Assembly (NCBI GenBank): GCA_904420235.1
Contig: CAJFUS010000141.1
Location: 1 to 11,328, forward strand
Source of the DNA: Candidatus Neoanaerotignum tabaqchaliae
GTDB taxonomy: Bacteria > Bacillota > Clostridia > Lachnospirales > Anaerotignaceae
Direction: 5' to 3'
DNA: 11,328 nt
In this document: positions 1 through 7,075 of the stretch, piece by piece
Position numbering within the stretch: position 1 is the first letter of the stretch
Layout: every line of letters starts with the position of its first letter
Made by a program: the position numbers and the translations under genes
The notes under the pieces: model-generated
The model's input: the letters and a program-made list of their open reading frames with translations, nothing else
Databases searched by the model: none
Told to the model about the DNA's origin: nothing

Positions 1-494
1 AAATAATTAACACCAAAAAGGCTGGCAAAAAGCTTTCCGCAGGCGGCAAATCCCGAAGCCGTATATGGCACGAAAAATATAATTATTATAGCCGCCGACA
101 AAACCATAATAATGTTGCTGTTGTCTCTGTATCTGTTAGAGAAAAAGTCTGGTATTGTTATGGCGTTTCCCGATATATGAGAATAGCGCCTTATTCTTTT
201 GGCCACTATAAGCCAGTTTACGTATGTTCCTATGGCAAGGCCTATGGCCGTCCAGCCGGCGTCAGCTGTGCCCGATAAATAGGCAAGGCCCGGCAGACCC
301 ATTAAAAGCCAGCTGCTCATGTCCGAGGCCTCGGCGCTCATTGCCGTAACTATCGGCCCCAGTTTTCTTCCCCCAAGATAGAAATCGTCGGCTGTGCTGT
401 TCTTTTTGGAACATATAGCGCCAACCACAAGCATTCCGATAAGATATACCACAATGGATATCATAATGCAGATGTTCGACTCAGTTGCAGTCAT
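1..494 (-). CDS. putP: Sodium/proline symporter (SSS family), N-terminal part; 3' end beyond window
   Basis: Integral membrane protein expected to import L-proline (or a related solute) with Na+. The window holds the first 164 residues and the frame is still open at base 1. The stretch DDFYLGGRKLGP (about 36-47) followed by SAEASDMSSWLLMGLPG (53-69) is the hallmark of PutP. D58 aligns with E. coli PutP Asp55, a known Na+ ligand, and S60 with Ser57. Hydrophobic spans are visible at about 9-28, 62-75, 82-97 and 129-146. One deviation is Glu in SAEASDM where E. coli has Gly. Start choice: in-frame ATGs lie at 512, 500 and 494. Only the one at 494 has a Shine-Dalgarno (AGGGG) at proper spacing (7 nt), and it gives MTATESNICI. 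The gene has its own extended -10 promoter and follows the TetR gene on the same strand. The family call is firm. Proline as substrate is inferred from similarity, since pantothenate and other SSS members share parts of the signature. Confidence 0.88.
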   Translation of the reverse strand, partial: MTATESNICIMISIVVYLIGMLVVGAICSKKNSTADDFYLGGRKLGPIVTAMSAEASDMSSWLLMGLPGLAYLSGTADAGWTAIGLAIGTYVNWLIVAKRIRRYSHISGNAITIPDFFSNRYRDNSNIIMVLSAAIIIIFFVPYTASGFAACGKLFASLFGVNY

Positions 495-543
495 TTCCAT
501 TCCCCTTTTCATTAAATTTTGATTAACACGCAAAATTATCTGC

Positions 544-573
544 ATTATACCATAACTTTTTTTAGACTGAAAT
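544..573 (-). promoter_or_regulatory. Candidate putP promoter (extended -10)
   Basis: On the minus strand the sequence TGGTATAAT is a full TGN extended -10, with the hexamer TATAAT at 544-549. Transcription would start near 537, giving a leader of about 45 nt to the ATG at 494. The -35 region around 567-572 (TTTCAG) is poor, as is common for extended -10 promoters or for those that need an activator. Confidence 0.6.
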
Positions 574-577
574 ACAG

Positions 578-597
578 AATATAGTATAGACTATATT
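578..597. promoter_or_regulatory. Perfect 8+8 inverted repeat upstream of putP, candidate operator
   Basis: AATATAGT-ATAG-ACTATATT is a perfect 20-bp dyad with a 4-bp centre. It lies about 41 to 60 bp upstream of the inferred putP transcription start, next to the weak -35 region. Its size and symmetry fit a dimeric regulator such as the TetR-family protein encoded at 697-1281. The binding partner is inferred and not shown. Confidence 0.45.
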
Positions 598-640
598 ACA
601 TACTTTTTAAATTAAAAACTAATAAAACTTAGTAAATTCA

Positions 641-683
641 ACAAAAAATAAGTATACTTAATTTAAAATAAATCAAGTATACT
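641..683 (-). terminator. AT-rich hairpin terminator after the TetR gene
   Basis: Fourteen bases past the TetR stop codon, AGTATACTT (651-659) pairs perfectly with AAGTATACT (675-683). An inner stem, 661-665 with 669-673, closes a 3-nt loop, so nearly the whole 33-nt element is paired with a single mismatch. On the minus strand it is followed by TATTTTTTG, a U-rich tract. The stem is AT-rich, so termination may be leaky. AAGTATACTT is itself a 10-bp palindrome, so a protein-binding role is an alternative. Confidence 0.55.
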
Positions 684-696
684 CATTAAAATTTTT

Positions 697-1281
697 TTAT
701 ATTTTATATCCGCCAAGAAGCATCGGAAACACCCTTTCGGTATACTGTATAAGAGAGAAATCTCCTCCGCATATACACCACTCATAAAGTATGGCCCTTT
801 CACACATGGCGTATACCTTAACAATCTCGTTAACGGGTATTTCGCTTCGTATTTGTCCCCTTTGCTGTCCCTGAACAACAATTTGCTTAAGCACCTTAAA
901 ATATACCCTGTTGTGGTCAAGCAGATGCTTTTCGCCCTTTGTTATAAGCTGAGACGAGTAGAGCCTTGCCATAAGGTCAATGGCAACGCCGTTTTCAACC
1001 ATTTTAAAAAGCTCCCTGTTAAGATACATAAGTTTTTCAAAGCAGTTCATGTTGTCGTCAATGGTTTCCATAAGTTCCTGATACTTCTCGTCAAAAAGTA
1101 TTGAAAGAGAACCCAAAAGAGCGTCCTTTCCCTCAAAATAGTGATAAAACGAACCCTTTGACGTTTGCGATTTTTCTATAATTTCCTCAACGGTTGTGTC
1201 GTCATATCCCTGTTCATAAAAAAGCTCCCACGCCGCCGATATTATTTTTCCCTTTGTGTTTCTTGTTTTCCTTTTAGCCAT
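697..1281 (-). CDS. TetR/AcrR-family transcriptional regulator
   Basis: DNA-binding repressor of 194 residues, cytoplasmic and presumably dimeric. The N-terminal TetR domain is clear: helix 1 around residues 10-25 (KGKIISAAWELFYEQG), then the helix-turn-helix at 29-49 with TTVEEIIEKSQTSKGSFYHYF, and KDALL after it. The C-terminal ligand-binding part (about 60-194) has no recognisable specificity signature, so the inducer is unknown. The frame stays open up to an ATG at 1320, but the ATG at 1281 has GGAGG six bases upstream, which fixes the start there (MAKRKTRN). It is transcribed toward putP, 202 bp away, with a hairpin terminator between. A palindrome at the putP promoter makes putP, or itself, a possible target; this is inference. 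The family assignment is firm. Confidence 0.92.
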   Translation of the reverse strand: MAKRKTRNTKGKIISAAWELFYEQGYDDTTVEEIIEKSQTSKGSFYHYFEGKDALLGSLSILFDEKYQELMETIDDNMNCFEKLMYLNRELFKMVENGVAIDLMARLYSSQLITKGEKHLLDHNRVYFKVLKQIVVQGQQRGQIRSEIPVNEIVKVYAMCERAILYEWCICGGDFSLIQYTERVFPMLLGGYKI

Positions 1282-1310
1282 ATGTTTCCTCCGGATATTT
1301 TTATAGTGAT

Positions 1311-1319
1311 ATTTTAACA
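1311..1319 (-). promoter_or_regulatory. Candidate promoter for the TetR gene
   Basis: The minus strand reads TGTTAAAAT, a TGN extended -10 with hexamer TAAAAT at 1311-1316. A start near 1304 leaves a short leader before the GGAGG of the TetR gene. No good -35 is visible at 17 bp. TATAAA at 1300-1305 is an alternative -10. Low certainty. Confidence 0.35.
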
Positions 1320-1397
1320 TATTGCGGCAAAAAATAACAGGCGGTTTAAAGTCTTACAAAAAATAACACCCGCCTTGCGCCGTCGGAAGATTCATAT

Positions 1398-1411
1398 TTG
1401 AAACGTTTCAA
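1398..1411. promoter_or_regulatory. 14-bp palindrome resembling a LacI/GalR-family operator
   Basis: TTGAAACGTTTCAA is perfectly self-complementary with a central CG. That is the usual form of operators bound by LacI/GalR-family regulators (the Cra and CcpA group). It lies 117 bp upstream of the TetR start codon and upstream of its inferred promoter. It is two bases shorter than the typical 14-bp cre core (TGWAANCGNTNWCA), so a dedicated LacI-type regulator fits better than CcpA. No LacI-type gene is in the window. Confidence 0.4.
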
Positions 1412-1455
1412 TTTTTTCTTCAATAAACTTCAACGCCTCATCTGTTTCTTTCCGT

Positions 1456-1505
1456 AAAAAAACAGCGTGGGCCGGAAATTTTAAAATTCATTACTCACGC
1501 TGTTT
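1456..1505 (-). terminator. Intrinsic terminator downstream of pyc
   Basis: On the minus strand AAACAGCGTG (1505-1496) pairs with CACGCTGTTT (1469-1460) in a perfect 10-bp stem, and the A-run at 1456-1462 gives seven U residues directly after it. The 26-nt loop contains a second 12-bp palindrome, AATTTTAAAATT (1477-1488), which can fold as an inner stem. It lies about 209 nt past the pyc stop codon, so the pyc message would have a long 3' untranslated region. Transcripts from pyc would end here before the TetR gene. Confidence 0.7.
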
Positions 1506-1713
1506 ATAATTTCAATTCAGGCTTTTGCCATTGAATTAAAAAATCTATATAAAATTTTTATGGCCGAAAACTGTCTAAAATTCAGCTTATAACCAACGGC
1601 CTGCTTAAAATCGGAATTTGAGTATGCCGCTGATTTTAAGTTTTCCCGCCCAATCGGAAAATTAAATTTGCCGATTAAATGGTCTTTTAAAGTTCTTCCA
1701 CTTTGTACCGGCT

Positions 1714-4700
1714 TTATTCCTTAGGCTCTATAACAACAAGAAGGTCGTCCGGCAGAACCTTGTCGCCTTCTTTAACAAGAACATCTTTAACAATTCCCTC
1801 AAATGTGGCAAGTATTGATGTTTCCATTTTCATAGCCTCAACTGAAAGGAGCTGGCTGTTCTTTTCTATGTGGTCGCCCACCTTAACGTTTATCTTGCCC
1901 ACAGTTCCCGGTATAGGCGAGCCAACATGGGACTGATTCTTCTTGTCAGCTTTAGGACGTTTGTCTATTGTTTCCTCAATTTTCTTGTCAGTAATTGAAA
2001 CTTCTCTTGTTACGCCGTTAATCTCGAATGTGAGCATTCTAATGCCGCTGTCGTTTGGCTCGGACATATCCACAAACTTAATTGTAAGCATTTTGCCTTC
2101 GCCCAGCTCAAGCATTGTTTCCTCACCTTTTTTAAGTCCATAGAAGAAGGCGGAGCTTTCCAGCTTTGAAACGTCATTATAATCCTGCATATGCAGGCAG
2201 TAGTCGTCAAATACCTTCGGATAAAGGGCATAACTTATAAGATGCTCCATACCTATTTTGTCCTTTGGTACGCCGTCCTTTGCTATGTGCTCTCTTATGG
2301 CCTCAAAATCCGCCGGAGGAAGTGTTTTTCCTGCTCTTTCGGTTAAAGGCTTTTTGTCCTTAAGCACTATTTTCTGAAGCTCCTCTGGGAAACCGCCGTC
2401 CGGCTGGCCCACAAGACCCATAAAATACTCTATTACTGAATCTGGGTATGAAAGGTTTCTGCCCTCCGTAAATATGTTTTCCGCCGTAAGCTTGTTTTGG
2501 AACATGAATATGGCCATGTCGCCTACAATTTTAGCCGTAGGCGTAACCTTTATTATATTTCCGAAAAGGTCGTTAACCTGTTTATACAGTTTCTTAATCT
2601 CCTCAAAATCCTCGTCGCTGGCGCCCATAGACTTAACCTGAGCTATAAGGTTTGAGTATTGTCCGCCCGGTATCTCATATCTGTAAATCTCGGTGTTAGG
2701 CGTTTTCATGTTGCTTTCAAACATGTAGTAAACTTTTCTGGCCTCTGCATAATAGCGGCTGAGCCTTGAAAGCTCAACAGGGTCAAGGCCCGTATCCCTT
2801 TCAGTGCCTCTAAGGGCCTCCACAATGGAGTTCATTGAAGGCTGGCTTGTAAGCGACGACATGGCCTCAATAGCGGCGTCGGCTATATCAACACCCGCCT
2901 CGGCGGCCATAAGCACCGTGCTTACTCCGTTTCCTGTTGAATCATGGGTATGAAGGTGAACAGGTATGTTAAGCTCCGCCTTCAGGGCTGTAAAAAGTTT
3001 TTTGGCGGCGTACGGCTTAAGAAGGCCCGCCATATCTTTTATAGCGAATATGTGGCAGCCAAGAGCCTCCATTTCTTTGGCTTTATCAATATAATAGTCT
3101 ATTGTATACTTTTTCTCCTCTGGATTAAGTATGTCGCCTGTGTAGCAGATAGCGCCCTCAACAATTTTCCCTGTTTTAAGGGCTTCTTCAATAGGCATTT
3201 TCATGTTCTCAATCCAGTTAAGGCTGTCAAAAATCCTAAATACGTCAATGCCCTCCTCGGCGGCCTTTTTAATAAACTCCTTAACAACGTTGTCGGGATA
3301 GTTGCTGTATCCAACAGCATTTGAGGCTCTTAAAAGCATTTGTATAAGTGAGTTTGGCATTTTTTCCCTTATGCTTCTAAGCCTTGCCCAAGGCGACTCC
3401 TTAAGGAATCTGTAAGAGGTGTCAAATGTGGCTCCGCCCCAAGCCTCAACGGAAAAGCCGCTGCGCATAACTTGGTTTGTAAGAGGCGCCGCCTTAACTA
3501 AATCCTTTGTCCTCATTCTGGTGGCCATAAGGGATTGGTGAGCGTCGCGCATTGATGTATCCGTTATTAAAAGGCGTTTTTCCTTAAGTATGTTTTGTGT
3601 AAACTCCTTTGCTCCAAGTCTTAAGAACTCGTCTCTGGCTCCCGTAAACTCTCCCTTGTCAAAAATCTTAGGCTCATGAACAACAGGGAAATCCGGTCTT
3701 TCCACAACAGGCTGGTTAACTATTATGTTGCCTATAAACTCGGCTATTTTTGTGGCCCTGTCTTTGCTAAGGTCAATTTCAAAAAGCTCCGGTGTTTCGG
3801 CTATAAACGTTGTTGTGCACTGTCCTTTTACAAAAGTGTCGTTTTTAAGCACGTTTATAAGGAAAGGTATGTTTGTTTTAACTCCCCTTATACGTGTTTC
3901 CTCAAGGGCTCTTATGGCCTTTTTGGCTGCCACGGCAAATATTCTGTCGTGGGATATTATTTTTACAAGAAGGCTGTCGTAGTATGGAGTTATTTCGCCG
4001 CCCACATAGGCGTTTCCGCCGTCAAGACGTATACCGTTTCCAGAAGCCGAGCGGTAAACGGATATTTTGCCTGTGTCCGGAAGGAAGTTGTTTGCCGGGT
4101 CCTCTGTTGTAACACGAGCCTGAATGGCGTATCCGCTGCACTTAATGTCGTCTTGAGATTTAATATCAATCTCGTCGGAATCAAGAGGATAGCCCTCCTC
4201 AATAAGTATCTGGCTTCTTACTATGTCAATTCCCGTAACCATTTCCGAAACGGTGTGTTCCACCTGTATACGTGGATTCATCTCTATAAAATAATAGTTT
4301 TGGTCGGCGTCCACAAGAAACTCCAGTGTTCCGGCGTTTTTATATTTAACATGCTTTGCCAGCTTTACGGCGTCGGCAAAAATCTTTTCCCTAACTTCCT
4401 GCCTTATTGTAAAGGCCGGTGCATACTCTATAACCTTCTGATTTCTTCTTTGAACGGAGCAGTCCCTGTCAAAAAGGTGAACAATGTTTCCATATTTGTC
4501 GCCTAAAATCTGAACTTCTACATGCTTAGGTCCCTTAAGATATTTTTCTATAAATATCTGCTCGTCGCCAAAAGCCTTTCTTGCCTCGTCGCGTGCCTCT
4601 CTGTATTCCTTAACCATGTCGGCCTCGGAGTTAACTATTCTCATTCCGCGGCCGCCGCCTCCGTTTGAGGCCTTAAGCATTACGGGATAGCCTATTTTGG

Positions 4701-5169
4701 CCGCCGCCTCAACGGCTTCCTTTTCGTCCCTAAGAGCGTGGTCTATGCCTGGAATAATTGGCACGCCGCATTCAATGGCCATTCTTTTCGACGATATTTT
4801 GTCGCCCATAGCATCCATTGTTTTTCTGTCTGGACCTATAAAGGCTATGCCATTGTCCACACAGGCTTGGGCAAAATCTGGATTTTCCGATAAAAAGCCA
4901 TAGCCCGGGTGTATAGCGTCAACGCATTTTTCCTTGGCTATTTTTATAATGCCCTCAATGTCAAGATACGCCTCAATGGCTCCCTTTGTTCTGTCAAGCT
5001 CGTAAGACTCGTCTGTTTTTGTTCTGAAAAGGGAATATTTATCCTCTTTGGAATATATGCCCACGGTTTGTATGCCAAGCTCGTTAAGGGCCCTAAAAAC
5101 CCTTATGGCTATCTCGCCTCTGTTGGCCACAAGAACCTTTTTAAACTCTGTGATTTTTATGTTTTCCAT
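1714..5169 (-). CDS. pyc: Pyruvate carboxylase, single-chain biotin enzyme
   Basis: Carboxylates pyruvate to oxaloacetate with ATP and bicarbonate, refilling the TCA/aspartate pool; cytoplasmic, normally a tetramer. The protein is 1151 residues, the full length for the family (about 1150). The biotin carboxylase domain spans about 10-455, with VLVANRGEIA (12-21), the Gly-rich ATP loop ASNGGGGRG (167-175) and EMNPRIQVEH (296-305). The carboxyltransferase domain begins at TDTSMRDAHQS (536-546). It has AIKDMAGL (K711, expected carbamylated metal ligand) and HLHTH (738-742). The C-terminal biotinyl domain carries EAMKMET with K1114 as the biotinylation site (codon at 1828-1830). All catalytic signatures are intact. 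Start choice: the frame opens earlier (5199), but ATG at 5169 has AAGGAGG six bases upstream. Its own promoter lies just past the radA stop. An oxaloacetate decarboxylase or PycA/PycB split enzyme is excluded by the complete three-domain chain. Confidence 0.98.
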   Translation of the reverse strand: MENIKITEFKKVLVANRGEIAIRVFRALNELGIQTVGIYSKEDKYSLFRTKTDESYELDRTKGAIEAYLDIEGIIKIAKEKCVDAIHPGYGFLSENPDFAQACVDNGIAFIGPDRKTMDAMGDKISSKRMAIECGVPIIPGIDHALRDEKEAVEAAAKIGYPVMLKASNGGGGRGMRIVNSEADMVKEYREARDEARKAFGDEQIFIEKYLKGPKHVEVQILGDKYGNIVHLFDRDCSVQRRNQKVIEYAPAFTIRQEVREKIFADAVKLAKHVKYKNAGTLEFLVDADQNYYFIEMNPRIQVEHTVSEMVTGIDIVRSQILIEEGYPLDSDEIDIKSQDDIKCSGYAIQARVTTEDPANNFLPDTGKISVYRSASGNGIRLDGGNAYVGGEITPYYDSLLVKIISHDRIFAVAAKKAIRALEETRIRGVKTNIPFLINVLKNDTFVKGQCTTTFIAETPELFEIDLSKDRATKIAEFIGNIIVNQPVVERPDFPVVHEPKIFDKGEFTGARDEFLRLGAKEFTQNILKEKRLLITDTSMRDAHQSLMATRMRTKDLVKAAPLTNQVMRSGFSVEAWGGATFDTSYRFLKESPWARLRSIREKMPNSLIQMLLRASNAVGYSNYPDNVVKEFIKKAAEEGIDVFRIFDSLNWIENMKMPIEEALKTGKIVEGAICYTGDILNPEEKKYTIDYYIDKAKEMEALGCHIFAIKDMAGLLKPYAAKKLFTALKAELNIPVHLHTHDSTGNGVSTVLMAAEAGVDIADAAIEAMSSLTSQPSMNSIVEALRGTERDTGLDPVELSRLSRYYAEARKVYYMFESNMKTPNTEIYRYEIPGGQYSNLIAQVKSMGASDEDFEEIKKLYKQVNDLFGNIIKVTPTAKIVGDMAIFMFQNKLTAENIFTEGRNLSYPDSVIEYFMGLVGQPDGGFPEELQKIVLKDKKPLTERAGKTLPPADFEAIREHIAKDGVPKDKIGMEHLISYALYPKVFDDYCLHMQDYNDVSKLESSAFFYGLKKGEETMLELGEGKMLTIKFVDMSEPNDSGIRMLTFEINGVTREVSITDKKIEETIDKRPKADKKNQSHVGSPIPGTVGKINVKVGDHIEKNSQLLSVEAMKMETSILATFEGIVKDVLVKEGDKVLPDDLLVVIEPKE

Positions 5170-5215
5170 TGGCTTCCTCCTTAAATTAATATATGTCAAT
5201 TCAGCGTTGATTGGT

Positions 5216-5227
5216 TATCAGCTGATA
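5216..5227. promoter_or_regulatory. 12-bp palindrome in the pyc 5' leader
   Basis: TATCAGCTGATA is a perfect palindrome between the inferred pyc transcription start (near 5238) and the ribosome binding site. On the minus strand another TATCAG occurs 19 bases upstream (5237-5242). It may be an operator acting as a roadblock. It resembles no operator I can name with confidence. Confidence 0.35.
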
Positions 5228-5244
5228 CTAAATTTATACTGATA

Positions 5245-5273
5245 ATTATAATACATGTATACACATTAGTAAA
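5245..5273 (-). promoter_or_regulatory. pyc promoter (sigma-A type)
   Basis: On the minus strand TTTACT (5268-5273) and TATAAT (5245-5250) are separated by exactly 17 bp. That is a perfect -10 and four of six matches in the -35. Initiation near 5238 gives a leader of about 69 nt. The spacer includes the 10-bp palindrome ATACATGTAT (5251-5260). It starts only 34 bp beyond the radA stop codon, and no clear radA terminator intervenes. Confidence 0.75.
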
Positions 5274-5306
5274 CTATATTTTATTTACACCATATATAAG
5301 TATTGC

Positions 5307-6707
5307 TTATACCTTACTTTCTCCTCCGCCGAAAATATCTCTCATAACGCTTCCGGCATATTTAACCGGACATATCTCTATGGAAGTTTTAAATGAAAGT
5401 CTTGAGCTTTTAGGCCAGTTAAATGATACATACACTTTTTTGTAGCCCATTCTGTCAAGCTCTCTTATACGGCTTTCCGTTGAGGGCACCTTTTTAATTT
5501 CTCCCGTAAGTCCCACATCGCCAATAAAGGCTGTGCCCCTTGGAACGGGCTTGTTGTAAACCGACGAGGCTATGCTTGCCAAAACGGCAAGGCTTGCCGC
5601 CGGCTCTCTAAGCTTAAGTCCGCCTACAGCCTTAACAACAACGTTTTTGTCAAAAAGATTTATGCCGCACCTTTCCTCAAGTATTGATATAAGGGTGTTA
5701 AGCTGTTCTCTTTTAAGAGACTCCCCTATTCTTTGGGGATAGGGCGTGTAAGAACGGGAAACAAGGCTCTCCACCTCGGCTATTATGGGCCTTGAGCCCT
5801 CTTTAAGCACCGTTACGGCACTTCCGCTGACAAGCTCCTTTTCGTCTCTTTGGGTTATAAAAAATTCCGATGGGTTGTCTATTGACATAAGGCCGTTTTC
5901 AGTCATATAAAAAAATCCCATTTCGCCGGTGCTTCCAAAACGGTTTTTTGTGGCCATTATACTTCTAAGCTGGTCCTCGCTGCTTCCGTCTATTATAAGA
6001 ACAGTGTCAACCAAATGCTCCAAAGACCTTAAGCCCGCCAGCTCGTCGCTTTTGTTCATTTGTCCTATAATTATAACGGCAACGGGCTTTTGGCCGTTTT
6101 TGGCTATGTTCACAAGCTCTCCGGCGCATTCCATTGTTTGCGTAGGGTTTCCCGCCCTGGCTGGATAAAAGGCGGAAAGGGAAAAAGTTTGAATACTGTC
6201 AACTATAACCATATCGGCCTCCGTTTTAGAGGCGGCCTTTATAACATTGTCCATGCTGTTGTCGGCCATAAGCCAAACATTAGGGTTTATGTCGCCAAGT
6301 ATTCTGTCGGCTCGGCTTTTAATTTGGCTTTCGCTTTCCTCGCCGGAGGCGTAAAGCACATTAAGTCCCTGACAGGCGGCGGCGTTTGATATGGCAAGGG
6401 CCAGTGTGGATTTTCCGCCGCCCGGAGGCGAGCTTAATATCGTTACGGAATCTTTAACTATTCCTCCGCCCACAACCCTGTCAAATTCGCTTATGCCGGT
6501 AACTATTCTGTCGCCGTCGCCGCTTTTTGCCGCTTTAAGCCTTAAAACGCGGGCCTGCTTAGACGCCACCTTCTGCCCCGTTCCTGTTTCACGGCGCCGT
6601 ATTTCCTCCACAAAGGTGTTATACTCTCCGCATTTCGGGCACATTCCCATCCACTTTGAATATTCTGCTCCGCAGTTTGAGCACACATACACCGTTTTAT
6701 CCTTCAA
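5307..6707 (-). CDS. radA: DNA repair/recombination protein RadA (Sms), divergent
   Basis: RecA-like ATPase that drives branch migration of recombination intermediates; cytoplasmic, acts on DNA. The protein is 466 residues, the usual size. A C4 zinc finger is at C9/C12 and C23/C26. The RecA core has Walker A at 93-101, Walker B around MVIVDS (166-171) and the RadA-specific KNRFG at 254-258. The Lon-like C-terminal domain includes VGGLKLREPAASLAV and GDVGLTGEIKKV. Oddities: Walker A reads SPPGGGKST, with Ser93 where the first Gly of GxxxxGK[ST] is expected. The usual GHVTK...IAGPR segment reads GQMNK...LAGLR. Start choice: a GTG at 6716 has no spaced Shine-Dalgarno. Its GTG forms part of GAGGTG, which lies correctly in front of a TTG at 6707 giving MKDKTVYVC, like the short lead before the zinc finger in other RadA proteins. 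I therefore prefer 6707; the longer form adds three residues. Confidence 0.93.
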   Translation of the reverse strand: MKDKTVYVCSNCGAEYSKWMGMCPKCGEYNTFVEEIRRRETGTGQKVASKQARVLRLKAAKSGDGDRIVTGISEFDRVVGGGIVKDSVTILSSPPGGGKSTLALAISNAAACQGLNVLYASGEESESQIKSRADRILGDINPNVWLMADNSMDNVIKAASKTEADMVIVDSIQTFSLSAFYPARAGNPTQTMECAGELVNIAKNGQKPVAVIIIGQMNKSDELAGLRSLEHLVDTVLIIDGSSEDQLRSIMATKNRFGSTGEMGFFYMTENGLMSIDNPSEFFITQRDEKELVSGSAVTVLKEGSRPIIAEVESLVSRSYTPYPQRIGESLKREQLNTLISILEERCGINLFDKNVVVKAVGGLKLREPAASLAVLASIASSVYNKPVPRGTAFIGDVGLTGEIKKVPSTESRIRELDRMGYKKVYVSFNWPKSSRLSFKTSIEICPVKYAGSVMRDIFGGGESKV

Positions 6708-6745
6708 ATCAAACACCTCTGAAAATTTTATATACTGCTTACATA

Positions 6746-6775
6746 ATAATACCCTAATTTAAAAATAAGCGTCAA
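6746..6775 (-). promoter_or_regulatory. radA promoter (sigma-A type)
   Basis: On the minus strand TTGACG (6770-6775, five of six) and TATTAT (6746-6751, five of six) are 18 bp apart. An inverted repeat AATAAC-ATTTT-GTTATT (6774-6790) touches the -35. It does not resemble the Gram-positive LexA box GAAC-N4-GTTC. Confidence 0.7.
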
Positions 6776-6790
6776 TAACATTTTGTTATT

Positions 6791-7075
6791 TTGAAATATA
6801 CGGTATGCCGCAAATGTCTCCTCAAGCCTTAATCCTTCACTTCTAAATCCCTTGGCTTCCCGTTAGAGCAGTTCCCTTGCCGCTCCGCCGTTTACAGCAT
6901 CATTTCATATAAAACCCAACGTTTGCCAAAATATAAATATGGCTTTAAAATTCCGCCTCGGCAAGAATATTAAATGTTAGTTTATGGAATATATTTTGCA
7001 ATAAAAAGTATATTCTTGTAAGTCTGATATATTAAATTTTTAAATTTTTGAAAAATTTTATTAATATTTTTCTTA
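6791..7075. other. Divergent spacer between radA and the small-protein gene
   Basis: No gene is supported. Bases 6801-6920 are about 48% G+C, whereas the flanks are strongly AT-rich (6960-7080 is mostly A/T runs). On the minus strand the segment reads as a short interrupted coding-like stretch. About 6782-6853 translates as REAKGFRSEGLRLEETFAAY, preceded in frame by a TAA and, upstream of that, AVNGGAARELL. It may be a degraded gene tail or a dispersed intergenic repeat. From about 6960 to 7075 I see only AT-rich sequence, as expected upstream of a strong promoter. Confidence 0.4.

Larger units (their letters stand above)
1321..1713. other. Spacer between pyc and the TetR gene: repeats, palindrome, terminator
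   Basis: There is no credible coding sequence here. Read left to right the spacer holds: a 12-bp direct repeat CAAAAAATAACA at 1328-1339 and 1357-1368; a 14-bp perfect palindrome TTGAAACGTTTCAA at 1398-1411; a hairpin terminator at 1456-1505; an inverted repeat CTTAAAATC/GATTTTAAG at 1604-1612 and 1632-1640; and a short one, AATCGG/CCGATT, at 1652-1657 and 1671-1676. The last two lie in what would be the pyc 3' untranslated region and carry no U-tract on the minus strand. Confidence 0.6.

Noticed and set aside
1398..1411. Canonical CcpA cre site
   Set aside because: The dyad is two bases shorter than the cre consensus core, so a LacI/GalR-family site in general is the safer description.
3676..4506. 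276-codon plus-strand frame inside pyc
   Set aside because: It is antisense to the conserved biotin carboxylase and linker regions of pyruvate carboxylase; the sequence is low-quality (Tyr/Val/Cys-rich) and fits no family.
5293..5311. TATAAG/CTTATA inverted repeat as a radA terminator
   Set aside because: Only six A/T-rich pairs, it overlaps the stop codon and is not followed by a U-tract on the minus strand.
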